NCBI GenBank assembly: GCA_958349535.1
Contig: CATWDJ010000009.1
Coordinates: 1 to 64,000, forward strand
Source: Maccoyibacter sp900556645
GTDB lineage: Bacteria; Bacillota; Clostridia; Lachnospirales; Lachnospiraceae
Direction: 5' to 3'
Length of the DNA stretch: 64,000 bases
This document shows positions 52,752-61,918 of this stretch, one piece after another. A program made the translations under genes and the position numbers. The notes below the pieces were generated by a model. That model did not search any database. It was not told where the DNA came from and was given only the letters and a program-made list of their open reading frames with translations. Positions within the stretch are counted from its first letter, which is position 1. Every line of letters starts with the position of its first letter.

Positions 52752-53225
52752 TTACCACCAACGGTTGCAGCGTCGATGGCGGCATCTTCTTTTGTACATC
52801 TCGTTGTACAGTAATACTTCTATCAAGTCGGAAAGTCCGTCTCCTCTCGGCGGTCTCGGACGTCTTGGAGGTCTCGGTCCCCTTGCCATTTCCTCCTCGC
52901 CGCAGCATTCGCTGGACTCTATTTCCTGCGTGGATTGATCCTGCTGTATCCGGTCCATGATATTCTGGCAAATCTTTCTCAGCATTACTTTATCCGGATA
53001 TTCGTCGTACATCATGCTTCCTTCATATTCCATCCGGTCACATTCTTCCTCCACATATCTCTGAATTTCTTTCGCTTCCTGTGGATAGAGTTCTTTCATT
53101 CTCTCCAAATCTTTTTCATATTCCATATCGCTCAGATAGTTACTTTGCATCTGCATCGGATAAGGAACATAAAAAGGACTGTTCTGCTGCATGTAAAACC
53201 AAGGTTCCTTATTGCTATAATCCAA
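52752..53225 (-). CDS. Small spore-coat-like protein, 157 aa
   Basis: An aromatic and Met/Gln-rich N-terminus (WFYMQQNSPFYVPYPMQMQ) leads into a helical core (MKELYPQEAKEIQRYVEEECDRMEYEGSMMYDEYPDK). An unusual tail follows: RGPRPPRRPRPPRGD, then the Cys/Arg/Trp end KRRCRHRRCNRWW. The core resembles small clostridial proteins annotated near spore-coat genes, which is memory-based. The basic, cysteine-bearing tail would suit cross-linking in a coat. It is 30 bp downstream of the patatin gene. Confidence 0.65.
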   Translation of the reverse strand: MDYSNKEPWFYMQQNSPFYVPYPMQMQSNYLSDMEYEKDLERMKELYPQEAKEIQRYVEEECDRMEYEGSMMYDEYPDKVMLRKICQNIMDRIQQDQSTQEIESSECCGEEEMARGPRPPRRPRPPRGDGLSDLIEVLLYNEMYKRRCRHRRCNRWW

Positions 53226-53255
53226 ATTTCTGCTCCTGCTGAAATTATCACTATA

Positions 53256-54389
53256 CTATATGCATACTTTGCAAAAAAGTGCCGCAATCTCTTCTTTTAC
53301 AGAGACTGGTTTTTTCCTCACTGGTGCCTGTTCCCGAATCCTGCGGATAAATTCCGGCATGGTATAGGTAGGCTCCACCGGTATCTCCCATAACTCTCCG
53401 CATATTTCCGCTCCCCGCACAAAATAATCCTCCTTTGTGAGAATTTTCCCATTCGTGTGTTCTTCTATACAGGAACAGATTTTTTTCAACTCACTTTGCT
53501 TTGGAAACGCTCCGCCTTTTCCCTTATGGTCACTTTCCTTATGCAAAATTTCTGCCATGAACTGTTCTGTCTGCTTCTCATACTCGCCCAGTTCCTCTTT
53601 TCGGAAGCAATAGCGAAATCCCGTCAACTTTCCAAAAGTTTTCATGGCATCCTGATACCCCAACAGTACATTTCCATCCAGTATCTCCCGTTCAAAATTC
53701 ATCATGGTTCCAAGGGAACGGCTGGGACAGATATAAGTGACAAAGGGCTTGTTCAGATATTCCCCATGGCTGGGATTGGTATGTAAATCCACTGCTATGA
53801 CTTCGTCCGCTCCCATTCGCAAAGCAAAATCAATGGGAAGATTGTCATAATAGCATCCGTCTATATACGTCTTATTTTCAATCTTGTGCATCGGAAACAG
53901 TGGAAAGATTGCTGATGAACACATAATGTATTCCTTTAACATTCCCTGCGGAATCTCATTTAACGTCAGTTCCAGAGGCTTCATGGGAGAAACCTGCACC
54001 GTTACCAGTCCGTACTCCACATCTGACTGACGGATTTTTTCTTCATCAATCAGGTCCTCGATAAATTTCTCAAAAGGTGACACATCTGCTCCTTTATTCT
54101 TCACATATTTTTTCAAAAAAGGACGAATCAGTTCCTTCTGATTATACATTCCCTCGATGGTATTGGTCAGATTGATTCCGTCTTCCATGACATTCTCCAT
54201 CTCAATGGTTTCCCACAGAAATTTTGCATTCTCATAATCCCGACATGCCATCATGGCACCATTTACCGAACCGATAGATGTTCCCGTAACTATCTGATAG
54301 TCTATCTGCAATTCCCGCAGTGCCTGCCAGACTCCCAGTTCATAAGAGCCCTTTGTTCCTCCACCGCACAATACAACTGCCCGCTTCAT
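53256..54389 (-). CDS. Patatin-like phospholipase
   Basis: 377 residues. The oxyanion hole is GGGTKGSYELGV (9-20). The nucleophile elbow is GTSIGSVNG and the catalytic Asp is in DGCYYDNLP. No signal peptide is present, so it acts inside the cell on membrane lipids or other acyl esters. A C-terminal region (about 250-377) has no familiar domain. It is 20 bp downstream of a DMT transporter gene. Confidence 0.93.
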   Translation of the reverse strand: MKRAVVLCGGGTKGSYELGVWQALRELQIDYQIVTGTSIGSVNGAMMACRDYENAKFLWETIEMENVMEDGINLTNTIEGMYNQKELIRPFLKKYVKNKGADVSPFEKFIEDLIDEEKIRQSDVEYGLVTVQVSPMKPLELTLNEIPQGMLKEYIMCSSAIFPLFPMHKIENKTYIDGCYYDNLPIDFALRMGADEVIAVDLHTNPSHGEYLNKPFVTYICPSRSLGTMMNFEREILDGNVLLGYQDAMKTFGKLTGFRYCFRKEELGEYEKQTEQFMAEILHKESDHKGKGGAFPKQSELKKICSCIEEHTNGKILTKEDYFVRGAEICGELWEIPVEPTYTMPEFIRRIREQAPVRKKPVSVKEEIAALFCKVCI

Positions 54390-54409
54390 CTGCTTTCCCC
54401 TTCCTTATC

Positions 54410-55267
54410 TTATATCAACAGCAACATGGTTCCCGCCACAATGAGAACCAGCCCTGCAAATGCCTTTTTCGATAAATGCTCCTTCAAAAAAACAGAAGAA
54501 AATATAACCGTCAGAACAATACTCAGCTTGTCGATAGGTACTACCACACTGGCTTCTCCCATCTGCAATGCCCGATAATAGCAAAGCCATGAGAGGCCGG
54601 TAGTCAATCCTGACAGGCAGATAAAAATCCCGCTTTTAAAGGTCATATATTTTAATTCCTTTTGTTTTCCTTTTACGAATACAATCAGCCATGCCATAAT
54701 CAAAACCACGAAGGTACGGATTGCCGTTCCCAGATTGGATTCCACACCGTCGATTCCTATTTTTGCCAAAATGGCGGTGAGACTTGCAAACACAGCCGAC
54801 AGAATCGCATATATCAACCATGCTTTGCTCTTGGAACGTTTGCTGGTTTTTTGCTTGGTAATCATCATATAGGTTCCGATTCCAATGGCTACCATAGCCG
54901 CAATCCGATAAGGCGTCAGTTGTTCGCCCAAAAACAGAAACGCCAGAAGCATCGTTAATACCGTACTGGATTTATCAATAGGTGCCACCTTATTGACATC
55001 TCCCAACTGTAATGCCTTAAAATAGCACAGCCATGATGCTCCGGTGGCCAATCCTGACAAAATCAAAAATTCAAAGCTTCTTTTGCTGATGCTGTGAATC
55101 GTCTCATAGGAGCCTACCATCCGCACCATCACGCAAGAACAGATTAATACCACAATGGTACGGATTGCCGTTGCCAAATCCGAATCTGTCTTTTTCATTC
55201 CTACTTTTGCAATTATGGATGTAATTCCGGCAAACACTGCCGAACCGATTGCATAATATAACCACAT
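54410..55267 (-). CDS. EamA/DMT-family transporter
   Basis: 285 residues with ten hydrophobic helices built as two EamA repeats (about 5-137 and 150-285). The repeats mirror each other: ATGASWLCYFKALQLGDVNKVAPIDKSSTVLTM and TTGLSWLCYYRALQMGEASVVVPIDKLSIVLTV. It exports or imports small metabolites; the substrate is not known. Its start is one base after the GGDEF gene ends on the same strand, so they are probably co-transcribed. Confidence 0.94.
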   Translation of the reverse strand: MWLYYAIGSAVFAGITSIIAKVGMKKTDSDLATAIRTIVVLICSCVMVRMVGSYETIHSISKRSFEFLILSGLATGASWLCYFKALQLGDVNKVAPIDKSSTVLTMLLAFLFLGEQLTPYRIAAMVAIGIGTYMMITKQKTSKRSKSKAWLIYAILSAVFASLTAILAKIGIDGVESNLGTAIRTFVVLIMAWLIVFVKGKQKELKYMTFKSGIFICLSGLTTGLSWLCYYRALQMGEASVVVPIDKLSIVLTVIFSSVFLKEHLSKKAFAGLVLIVAGTMLLLI

Positions 55268-55268
55268 T

Positions 55269-57185
55269 TTATCTCTCCTGCATCTCTTTTCTCTTTTGCT
55301 TCATCGCATACATCTCTGTATCTGCCTTATCCATGACTGCCTCTATATTGGTATGCTCCATATCCTCTATTACATAGCTTCCGATACTGGCAGAAACCTG
55401 ATAATCCCGAGGCTTTTTCCGATTTATCTGCTGCAAATTCTCTTTGAACTTTTGCTCAAACTCCTGATGACGGCTGTTAATGATATTTTCCAGTCCCAAC
55501 AACACAAATTCATCCCCGCCAAACCGCATACATATTTCCTCTTCATTTGCCGCCTCTTTCATACAGTCTGCAACAGTCCGAATCAACCAGTCTCCTTTCT
55601 GATGTCCATAGCTATCGTTTACCATCTTCAGCCCGTCAATATCCAGAAAACTGATAAAGAGATTTCTGCCGCTGGTCTTTGCCATCTGCTTATATCCCTG
55701 AATTTTCGTATTGAACCCCATTCGATTATAGAGTCCGGTCAGACCGTCACAGATTCTCATCTGATCCAACTTCTCCATAATACTCCGCAAAATTTTCGTC
55801 TTAATGACATTTTCAATACAAATGCCTATATTTTTCAGCCACTCGCAGAAAATATGCACCTCTGTGGACAACATACACTCCCCCACCATACAGTATCCGA
55901 AGAATTTTTCCTGATAGTGTATCGGAAGAATATAATAAAAAGAGCCTGCGTTCCGCTGGTCGCTTTCTTCTGGCAGCAACTTGCCCTTTGGCAATTTATC
56001 ACAAACAGAAAATCTGCCGTTCTCATACATTAACGGCAGGGAATATTCCCCTTCCTCCTGTCTGACTCCAAGGTTTTTCTCTCCACAGCGTTCCCGGTAA
56101 TAAAATTCTACCGATTCCTCTATGACCTTTCCAACGTCCATAAACCCGATATAAAAGCTTTCTGCCTTCAGCTCCGGCACATACTTTCTCGTCTCCTGAA
56201 AAATCTCTTTCGGCTCCGTATACGACATGAATTTTGTAAACATTTCATTGATGCTTTTCTTGTAATGCATCCCCATGGTTTCCACTCGGACCAGTTGTTT
56301 TCTAAATTTCTCCACATCACAAATCCGCTCTGATTTGCAGCCGCAGCTCTCTGTATAGATAACCTTTGCCTCTGTCAGAAGCTCTACCTTCTGTATTTCC
56401 TCGTAATCCATAGTCGCCACACACCGGCATGCCTGATAACCCATTTTCTCTCTATAAGGATTTACGGTGGTAATGCACGGTGCATTATGAATCGCCTTTC
56501 TAGAATCGTCAAAGCCTGTCACAATCACATCCTCCGGCACCCGATAACCCTGCTCCTGCAATTCCATAATCGCTCCTACCGCCATATTGTCATTGGCACA
56601 AATAATGGCTTTTGGCATCCAATTCATCTGTACGAATTCTTTTACTGCATAAGCACCGGATTCTACACTGAAATCCCCTTGATAGAGCCATCGCCCATTA
56701 CAGCGGATTCCCATTTCCCCCAGCACATCCTGATAGGCTCTTTTCCTGTCCCTGCTGTCTGCATTGTCCAAAGGTCCGCTGACATAGGCAATCTCCCGTA
56801 CCCCATGCACTTCAATGATATGCTGGGTTAATTCATAGATTGCCCGATAATTGTCCACGCCGCTATATCCCATTCCCGGAACCCTTGCATCTATGGAAAT
56901 TGCCGGAATCCTACTCTCCTGAATCCGCCGGATAATTTTTTCCTGTGCCTCTTTATAATGGAGGGTATCCTTTAAAATAATCGCTCCGTCATATTCCTCC
57001 GGATACATCAAATCATACACTTGAAAAGCACCCTGTTTATATTCCTCTGACTCTCCGTAATCGGCACAACAGTTAAATATATAAATATTAATTCCGTGCT
57101 CCTGTCCGTAACCTATGACACCCCGCACAAATTCCTGCTGGCTTTCATAGGTTATTCCACAAATAATTACTGCTATTTTTTTCAT
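55269..57185 (-). CDS. Cytosolic diguanylate cyclase with a LacI-type ligand-binding domain
   Basis: Start set at ATG 57185 (MKKIAVIICGI), after GAGGG; 638 residues. Residues 1-275 are a periplasmic-binding-like domain of the LacI/GalR effector type (GAIILKD, AISIDARVPGMGYSGVDN, KAIICANDNMAVGAIMELQEQGYRVPEDVIVTGFDDS) with no HTH and no signal peptide. A middle region (about 310-470) looks GAF-like. The GGDEF domain (about 475-635) has DIDGLKMVNDSYGHQKGD and RFGGDEF, with no RxxD inhibitory site. It should make c-di-GMP in response to a small ligand, probably a sugar. Confidence 0.92.
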   Translation of the reverse strand: MKKIAVIICGITYESQQEFVRGVIGYGQEHGINIYIFNCCADYGESEEYKQGAFQVYDLMYPEEYDGAIILKDTLHYKEAQEKIIRRIQESRIPAISIDARVPGMGYSGVDNYRAIYELTQHIIEVHGVREIAYVSGPLDNADSRDRKRAYQDVLGEMGIRCNGRWLYQGDFSVESGAYAVKEFVQMNWMPKAIICANDNMAVGAIMELQEQGYRVPEDVIVTGFDDSRKAIHNAPCITTVNPYREKMGYQACRCVATMDYEEIQKVELLTEAKVIYTESCGCKSERICDVEKFRKQLVRVETMGMHYKKSINEMFTKFMSYTEPKEIFQETRKYVPELKAESFYIGFMDVGKVIEESVEFYYRERCGEKNLGVRQEEGEYSLPLMYENGRFSVCDKLPKGKLLPEESDQRNAGSFYYILPIHYQEKFFGYCMVGECMLSTEVHIFCEWLKNIGICIENVIKTKILRSIMEKLDQMRICDGLTGLYNRMGFNTKIQGYKQMAKTSGRNLFISFLDIDGLKMVNDSYGHQKGDWLIRTVADCMKEAANEEEICMRFGGDEFVLLGLENIINSRHQEFEQKFKENLQQINRKKPRDYQVSASIGSYVIEDMEHTNIEAVMDKADTEMYAMKQKRKEMQER

Positions 57186-57300
57186 TCGTTTTCCCTCATT
57201 TTGCAAACCCCACACTATACTGATATTTTATCACAAAGAATGTTGAAATTCTATCTGTTTTGCTTTACAATAAAAATCACATATTACAAAGGAGTTTTTT

Positions 57301-57630
57301 ATGGAACATACACACGAACATACACACAGCCATGTCTTGGAAGACGGAACGGTGGTTACTCACGGACATCACCATGAAAATACAAAGGCAGTTTTAAATC
57401 GTATGTCCCGTGCCATCGGTCATATGGAAGCTGTAAAAACCATGGTGGAAGAGGGCAGAGATTGCAGCGAGGTTTTAATTCAGATTGCTGCCGTACGTTC
57501 TGCCATCAATAATATCGGAAAAATTATTTTGGAAGACCATATCAAGCATTGCGTGGTGGATGCCGTAGAAACCGGTGACGAACAGGTTTTAAAGGATTTG
57601 GAAGAAGCCATCAGCAAATTTATAAAATAA
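57301..57630 (+). CDS. CsoR/RcnR-family metal-sensing repressor
   Basis: 109 residues. The N-terminus is His-rich (HTHEHTHSHV ... HGHHHENT). The rest is the all-helical CsoR fold: LNRMSRAIGHMEAVKTMVEEGRDCSEVLIQIAAVRSAINNIGKIILEDHIKHCVVDAV. The ligand set Cys (RDC), His and Cys (DHIKHC) fits Cu(I) or another soft metal, and the His tail could bind Ni, Co or Zn. AAAGGAG precedes ATG. No metal transporter adjoins it, so its target lies elsewhere. It stands between the two GGDEF genes. Confidence 0.93.
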   Translation: MEHTHEHTHSHVLEDGTVVTHGHHHENTKAVLNRMSRAIGHMEAVKTMVEEGRDCSEVLIQIAAVRSAINNIGKIILEDHIKHCVVDAVETGDEQVLKDLEEAISKFIK

Positions 57631-57663
57631 AAGTGTCAGCACAGGATTCCTGTACTGACACTT
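57631..57663. terminator. Bidirectional terminator between the CsoR-like and GGDEF genes
   Basis: A stem AAGTGTCAGCACAGG/CCTGTACTGACACTT (one mismatch, 3-nt loop) lies between convergent genes. Confidence 0.85.
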
Positions 57664-57666
57664 ATT

Positions 57667-58788
57667 TTATTTCTCTTTCTGCATGTCTGTGATACATTCT
57701 CCGTTATTACAGCATACTTTGTTCTTTCCGGTTTTCTTTGCCTGATAAAGGGCACGGTCCGCACATTCAAAAAATGAGCTGGCATTTTCATATACTTTGT
57801 TATACTCCGCCACACCCACACTCAATGTAAAATGACGGGTTCCCTCAGTAGTCAGAAAGGCATAGTTTTCAAATTCCTGTCGGATACGCTCCCCTACTTC
57901 CGCCGCCTCCTTTAAAGTTCTTCCCGGCAGAATCATGGCAAACTCTTCTCCGCCATAACGTGCCGCAAAATCATTCTTCCCCCGAATCAAATCAAATGCT
58001 TCTACCACCTGACGGATAACCTGATCTCCAAAGGCATGACCATAAGTATCATTTACCTTTTTAAAATCATCAATATCCGCTATCAAAACGGAAAACGGAG
58101 CCTTCTTCTGTTGATAAGACTTCATATAATATTCCAGTTCCTCATAGAAAGACTCATGATTATGAAAATGGGTCAACGAATCCCTAGAGGACTTTTCATC
58201 ATATAAAATAAATGAAATATTCACCTGTTCCACAATTACATACAACGCAATGGCAGAAGCCACGAAAATCGTAACATCTATCAAGGAATTTCTCGGCGGC
58301 ATATACGGTGTATGAGGCACAAAATACAATCGGTATGCTATGTAAATAGCAATGGAACATATTCCCTGGAAAATTCCCATTCTGGCATCCCGATACAGCG
58401 GTATCAAGGTCATAGGAAACAGCAAAAGCACCGGCATCAACGGTACGCTGGTGTGTACGCATACACATATCCCCGCAAAAAGGCTAAAGACAACAATGGT
58501 ACAGACGGATAACACCTGCTGATTTACTTTCTTCATCAATCCATTAATAAGCCCCTGTGCGACTATCAAAAGTAGACCGGACCAAAAAGTAGGGCGAATG
58601 ACAAAAAGCTTAAAGTACCGCATCCTGTCACACTCCGCATTTGGTTGATAGAAGGCAAACAAAAACAGAGCCGCCAAAAGAGCCACCACCCAAAGCTTCC
58701 ACAGAGAAGAGAATACCACACGTTTCCATTCGGCACATTTCTCTTCATTTAACTTTTTATGATCTTTCACATAAACGACTTTTTTCAT
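57667..58788 (-). CDS. Membrane diguanylate cyclase
   Basis: Start set at ATG 58788 (MKKVVYVKDHKKL). 373 residues. About five or six membrane helices (residues 28-190) make a sensor region with little extracellular sequence. The GGDEF domain (about 210-365) has the sequence HFHNHESFYEELE, DIDDFKKVNDTYGHAFGD and RYGGEEF, so the active site is intact. RGKNDF lies upstream, but it is one residue off from a true RxxD inhibitory site. It should make c-di-GMP at the membrane. Convergent with the CsoR-like gene. Confidence 0.93.
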   Translation of the reverse strand: MKKVVYVKDHKKLNEEKCAEWKRVVFSSLWKLWVVALLAALFLFAFYQPNAECDRMRYFKLFVIRPTFWSGLLLIVAQGLINGLMKKVNQQVLSVCTIVVFSLFAGICVCVHTSVPLMPVLLLFPMTLIPLYRDARMGIFQGICSIAIYIAYRLYFVPHTPYMPPRNSLIDVTIFVASAIALYVIVEQVNISFILYDEKSSRDSLTHFHNHESFYEELEYYMKSYQQKKAPFSVLIADIDDFKKVNDTYGHAFGDQVIRQVVEAFDLIRGKNDFAARYGGEEFAMILPGRTLKEAAEVGERIRQEFENYAFLTTEGTRHFTLSVGVAEYNKVYENASSFFECADRALYQAKKTGKNKVCCNNGECITDMQKEK

Positions 58789-59053
58789 GACATATCCTTT
58801 AATATGCAAATTTTCTAATAATTCTAATAATAATTAAATTATACTCGAACAGCTTTATATTTTCAAGAAATACTTCCTCCCAATTCCTTGTCTTTTCTAC
58901 TTATATTATGCATCCCGTACAAAATTCATAAATTCTTAAGATTTTTTTATAGAGAATTACCGTTGATTTTTAGAGGAATTCGTTTTATTCTGTTCTAGGT
59001 AAAAAGAATCCTATCTTTATTTTTATAATTATAGATTATTTGAGGTGAGTATT

Positions 59054-61300
59054 ATGAAGAAATTACGAAGTGCCTTTCAGGCTTTTCAAAATTTTATTAT
59101 TGGTATTCGGAAGAAGCTGCCGAAGCTTCCTCCTATGAAACCGGAAACTCGGGCAAAATGGGAGAAGGTTATTGCCTTTATGAACCGCTTTTCCATTCTG
59201 TTCCACGCATTGTTGTCATGCTTCTTGGTTTTTATTATAGAGGTTATTTCCCGTCGGAGCCTATCCTCCGCCATAACCTTTATCGGAGGGCATACCCTTG
59301 CTTACTTATATAACTCTTTGATTATTTTCGTATCACTTTCTCTGGTATATTTTTTCCGCAGACGTGCACTTGCCCGCGTTATTATCGGCGGTCTGTGGCT
59401 CTTTTTAGGTATTATTAATGGTTGCATTCTGGCACAGCGTGTCACTCCTTTCGGATATACCGATTTGAAGATGGTAACCGATTTGCTCACGATGCAGAAC
59501 ACCAATTATTTTACTGCCGCTCAGGCATTGCTTGCGGTTATCGGTGTTCTTGCCTTTATTGGCTTTTGTGTATGGCTGTGGGCTAAGGGCCCGAAATTCC
59601 AAGGTAAAACCAACAAGCTTCTGACTTTTGTTTTCGTGGCTTCCTGTTTTATCTGGGTACCGATTACCACAGAGGCAGCACAGAATCAGGATATTATCGC
59701 TTCCTATTTTGCCAACATTGCACAGGGCTATGAGAACTATGGTTTTGTGTACGGTTTTTCCTCTTCGGTGGTAGACCGGGGCATGAGCAAACCGGAGGAT
59801 TATTCCAAAGAGACCATTGAAAACATTGAGGCTTCCGTGCAGACCGAACCGACTTCCGCTTCTCAGGAAGATATGCCGAATGTGGTTGTAGTTCTTCTGG
59901 AGTCTTTTATTGACCCAAGCGAGGTGAATTTCTTGGAATGTTCCGAGGACCCGATTCCAAATTTTCATAATTTAGAAAGCAACTATTCTTCCGGTTACAT
60001 GACCGTTCCGGTTGTAGGTGCCGGTACGGCAAATACGGAATTTGAAGTTTTGACCGGTATGAGTCTCCAGTATTTCGGTACAGGAGAATATCCATATAAG
60101 ACGATTTTAAAACAGACAGACTGTGAGAGTATTGCCTCCGACCTTTCCAAGCTGGGATACGGCACACATGTAGTGCACAACAACGGCGGTAATTTCTATA
60201 GTCGTGCCAATGCTTTTTCCATGATGGGATTCGATACTTTTACCAGTAAAGAATTAATGAATATTACAGAGTACACCCCTCTGGGTTCCTGGCCGACAGA
60301 TGATATTCTCATTGATGAAACCATCAAAGCCATGGACGCAACACCGGATCAGCAGGATTTGGTCTACACCATCACGGTTCAGGGACACGGTGACTACCCG
60401 ACAGAAAAAGTCATCGAAAATCCTGAAATTACCGTTTCCGGTGCCGAAGACGAAGCAACTAATAACCAGTGGGAATACTACATCAATGAAATTCACGAAG
60501 TAGATAAATTTATCGGCAATCTGACCCAGGCACTTGCCGAAAGAGATGAGGACACCATCCTTGTTTTATGGGGTGACCATCTTCCGACTCTGGGGCTTTC
60601 CGAGGAAGATATGGCTACCGGTGATATTTTCAAAACAAAGTATGTAACTTGGAATAACTTTGGTATGGCAAAAGAGGATGCCGACTTAACTTCCTATCAG
60701 TTACTGGCTCATTTAACCGGACAATTGGGTATCCACGAAGGAACCATTTTCCGTTTCCACCAGAGCCAATCCGCTTCCGAAACCTATCTGAGGGATTTGG
60801 AAAACCTGCAATATGATTTGCTTTACGGTAACCGCTATGCTTACCATGGTGAAGAACCGTATCCGGCTTCTGACCTAGTGATGGGAATTGACGAAGTTAC
60901 GATTAAACGAACTTGGATGTCCACAGACGGAAAGCTGATGGTCTACGGCGAGCATTTTACTCCATGGAGTAAGGTCTTTATAAACGGCGACAAGGTGTCC
61001 ACCACCTACGTCAGCGGAAATTATCTTAAGATTAATGCTGATAAACTGGAGGAAGGAGATATTCTGGTGGTAAACCAGATGGGCTCCAGCAACACAATTT
61101 TCCGAAGCTCCAATGAATATACCTATCTTCCGGCAGTTACATCTTTTACGGATGACGCACAGCAGCTTCCAACTGAAACGAATATTGAGAATCAGGACGA
61201 AGTGATTGACAATATGAACAACAACGAGGTCATTGAGGAGATACAGGAGGGCACAGAAGAACCGGTAAAACAAATTCCTCCTGCCACAGCGAAAGAATAA
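59054..61300 (+). CDS. LTA-synthase-like sulfatase-family phosphoglycerol transferase
   Basis: Start set at ATG 59054, 6 bp after GAGGTG (a GTG at 59045 lies inside the binding site). 748 residues. Five membrane helices (about 45-225) precede the external alkaline-phosphatase-fold domain. It has VVVLLESF (metal site), GAGTANTEFEVLTGMS with the catalytic Thr, QGHGDYP and LWGDHLP. After the enzyme ends (about 600) comes an extra beta domain (TWMSTDGKLMVYGEHFTPWSKVFINGDKV) resembling an IPT/TIG fold and an acidic tail. It should polymerise glycerol-phosphate from phosphatidylglycerol at the cell surface. Confidence 0.92.
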   Translation: MKKLRSAFQAFQNFIIGIRKKLPKLPPMKPETRAKWEKVIAFMNRFSILFHALLSCFLVFIIEVISRRSLSSAITFIGGHTLAYLYNSLIIFVSLSLVYFFRRRALARVIIGGLWLFLGIINGCILAQRVTPFGYTDLKMVTDLLTMQNTNYFTAAQALLAVIGVLAFIGFCVWLWAKGPKFQGKTNKLLTFVFVASCFIWVPITTEAAQNQDIIASYFANIAQGYENYGFVYGFSSSVVDRGMSKPEDYSKETIENIEASVQTEPTSASQEDMPNVVVVLLESFIDPSEVNFLECSEDPIPNFHNLESNYSSGYMTVPVVGAGTANTEFEVLTGMSLQYFGTGEYPYKTILKQTDCESIASDLSKLGYGTHVVHNNGGNFYSRANAFSMMGFDTFTSKELMNITEYTPLGSWPTDDILIDETIKAMDATPDQQDLVYTITVQGHGDYPTEKVIENPEITVSGAEDEATNNQWEYYINEIHEVDKFIGNLTQALAERDEDTILVLWGDHLPTLGLSEEDMATGDIFKTKYVTWNNFGMAKEDADLTSYQLLAHLTGQLGIHEGTIFRFHQSQSASETYLRDLENLQYDLLYGNRYAYHGEEPYPASDLVMGIDEVTIKRTWMSTDGKLMVYGEHFTPWSKVFINGDKVSTTYVSGNYLKINADKLEEGDILVVNQMGSSNTIFRSSNEYTYLPAVTSFTDDAQQLPTETNIENQDEVIDNMNNNEVIEEIQEGTEEPVKQIPPATAKE

Positions 61301-61311
61301 TACAACTATCC

Positions 61312-61342
61312 ATAGCGGTGCAACATATAGTTGTGCCGCTAT
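61312..61342 (+). terminator. Terminator of the LTA-synthase-like gene
   Basis: ATAGCGGTGCAAC/GTTGTGCCGCTAT pair with two wobble pairs, followed by TTTTATT. Confidence 0.75.
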
Positions 61343-61429
61343 TTTATTGTCTCTCATTTTCTATGTCACTTGACCTTATAATCTCTTCATGGTATATTGG
61401 AAACAAAAAAAGGATAAAATGTTTCCGTC

Positions 61430-61918
61430 ATGAAAAATAAAATTATTGAAGAATCTATCACAAGCCTCCAACAGGAAGGTCTTCGGTTTTCTGTGGACAC
61501 TTTGGCAGAGCGATTAAAAGTTTCCAAAAAAACCATTTATAAATATTTTCCTACAAAGGAAGCTCTCGCCTATGCAATATATGAAAAATTTTATAAAGAT
61601 TTAAATGATAAAATAAGGAACATCCTCCAACAGCAGGAAGAGTCCCTAACAGAGCAACTGCTTTTTTGTTACTTTGATTCTGCAAAAATGATTCGCAAAG
61701 AAATTTTCAATAAGTATTGCTTAAACAATGTTATCGGAGATTTCGCAACGCAACATCATACGGAGATTTGGAACACCATAGAATCAGAGATTTGTAACGG
61801 ACTATCTCATGAGGAAATAAGAATTTATCAATTGATTATCGACGGTGCATTTGACAGAGCCATTGAATGTGATGCCAATTCCACCACAGTAATTGAAATG
61901 TTAATGAGAATAAAATGA
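61430..61918 (+). CDS. TetR/AcrR-family regulator
   Basis: 162 residues. The N-terminal HTH is RFSVDTLAERLKVSKKTIYKYFPTKEALAYAIYEKF. The C-terminal ligand domain is short and not recognisable. It overlaps the antiporter gene by 4 bp (ATGA), so the pair is translationally coupled, and it probably represses its own operon. The ligand is unknown. Confidence 0.92.
   Translation: MKNKIIEESITSLQQEGLRFSVDTLAERLKVSKKTIYKYFPTKEALAYAIYEKFYKDLNDKIRNILQQQEESLTEQLLFCYFDSAKMIRKEIFNKYCLNNVIGDFATQHHTEIWNTIESEICNGLSHEEIRIYQLIIDGAFDRAIECDANSTTVIEMLMRIK

Noticed and set aside
58810..59053. A c-di-GMP riboswitch upstream of the LTA-synthase-like gene
   Set aside because: The nearby GGDEF genes made it worth a look, but no GEMM-type core was found in this AT-rich spacer.
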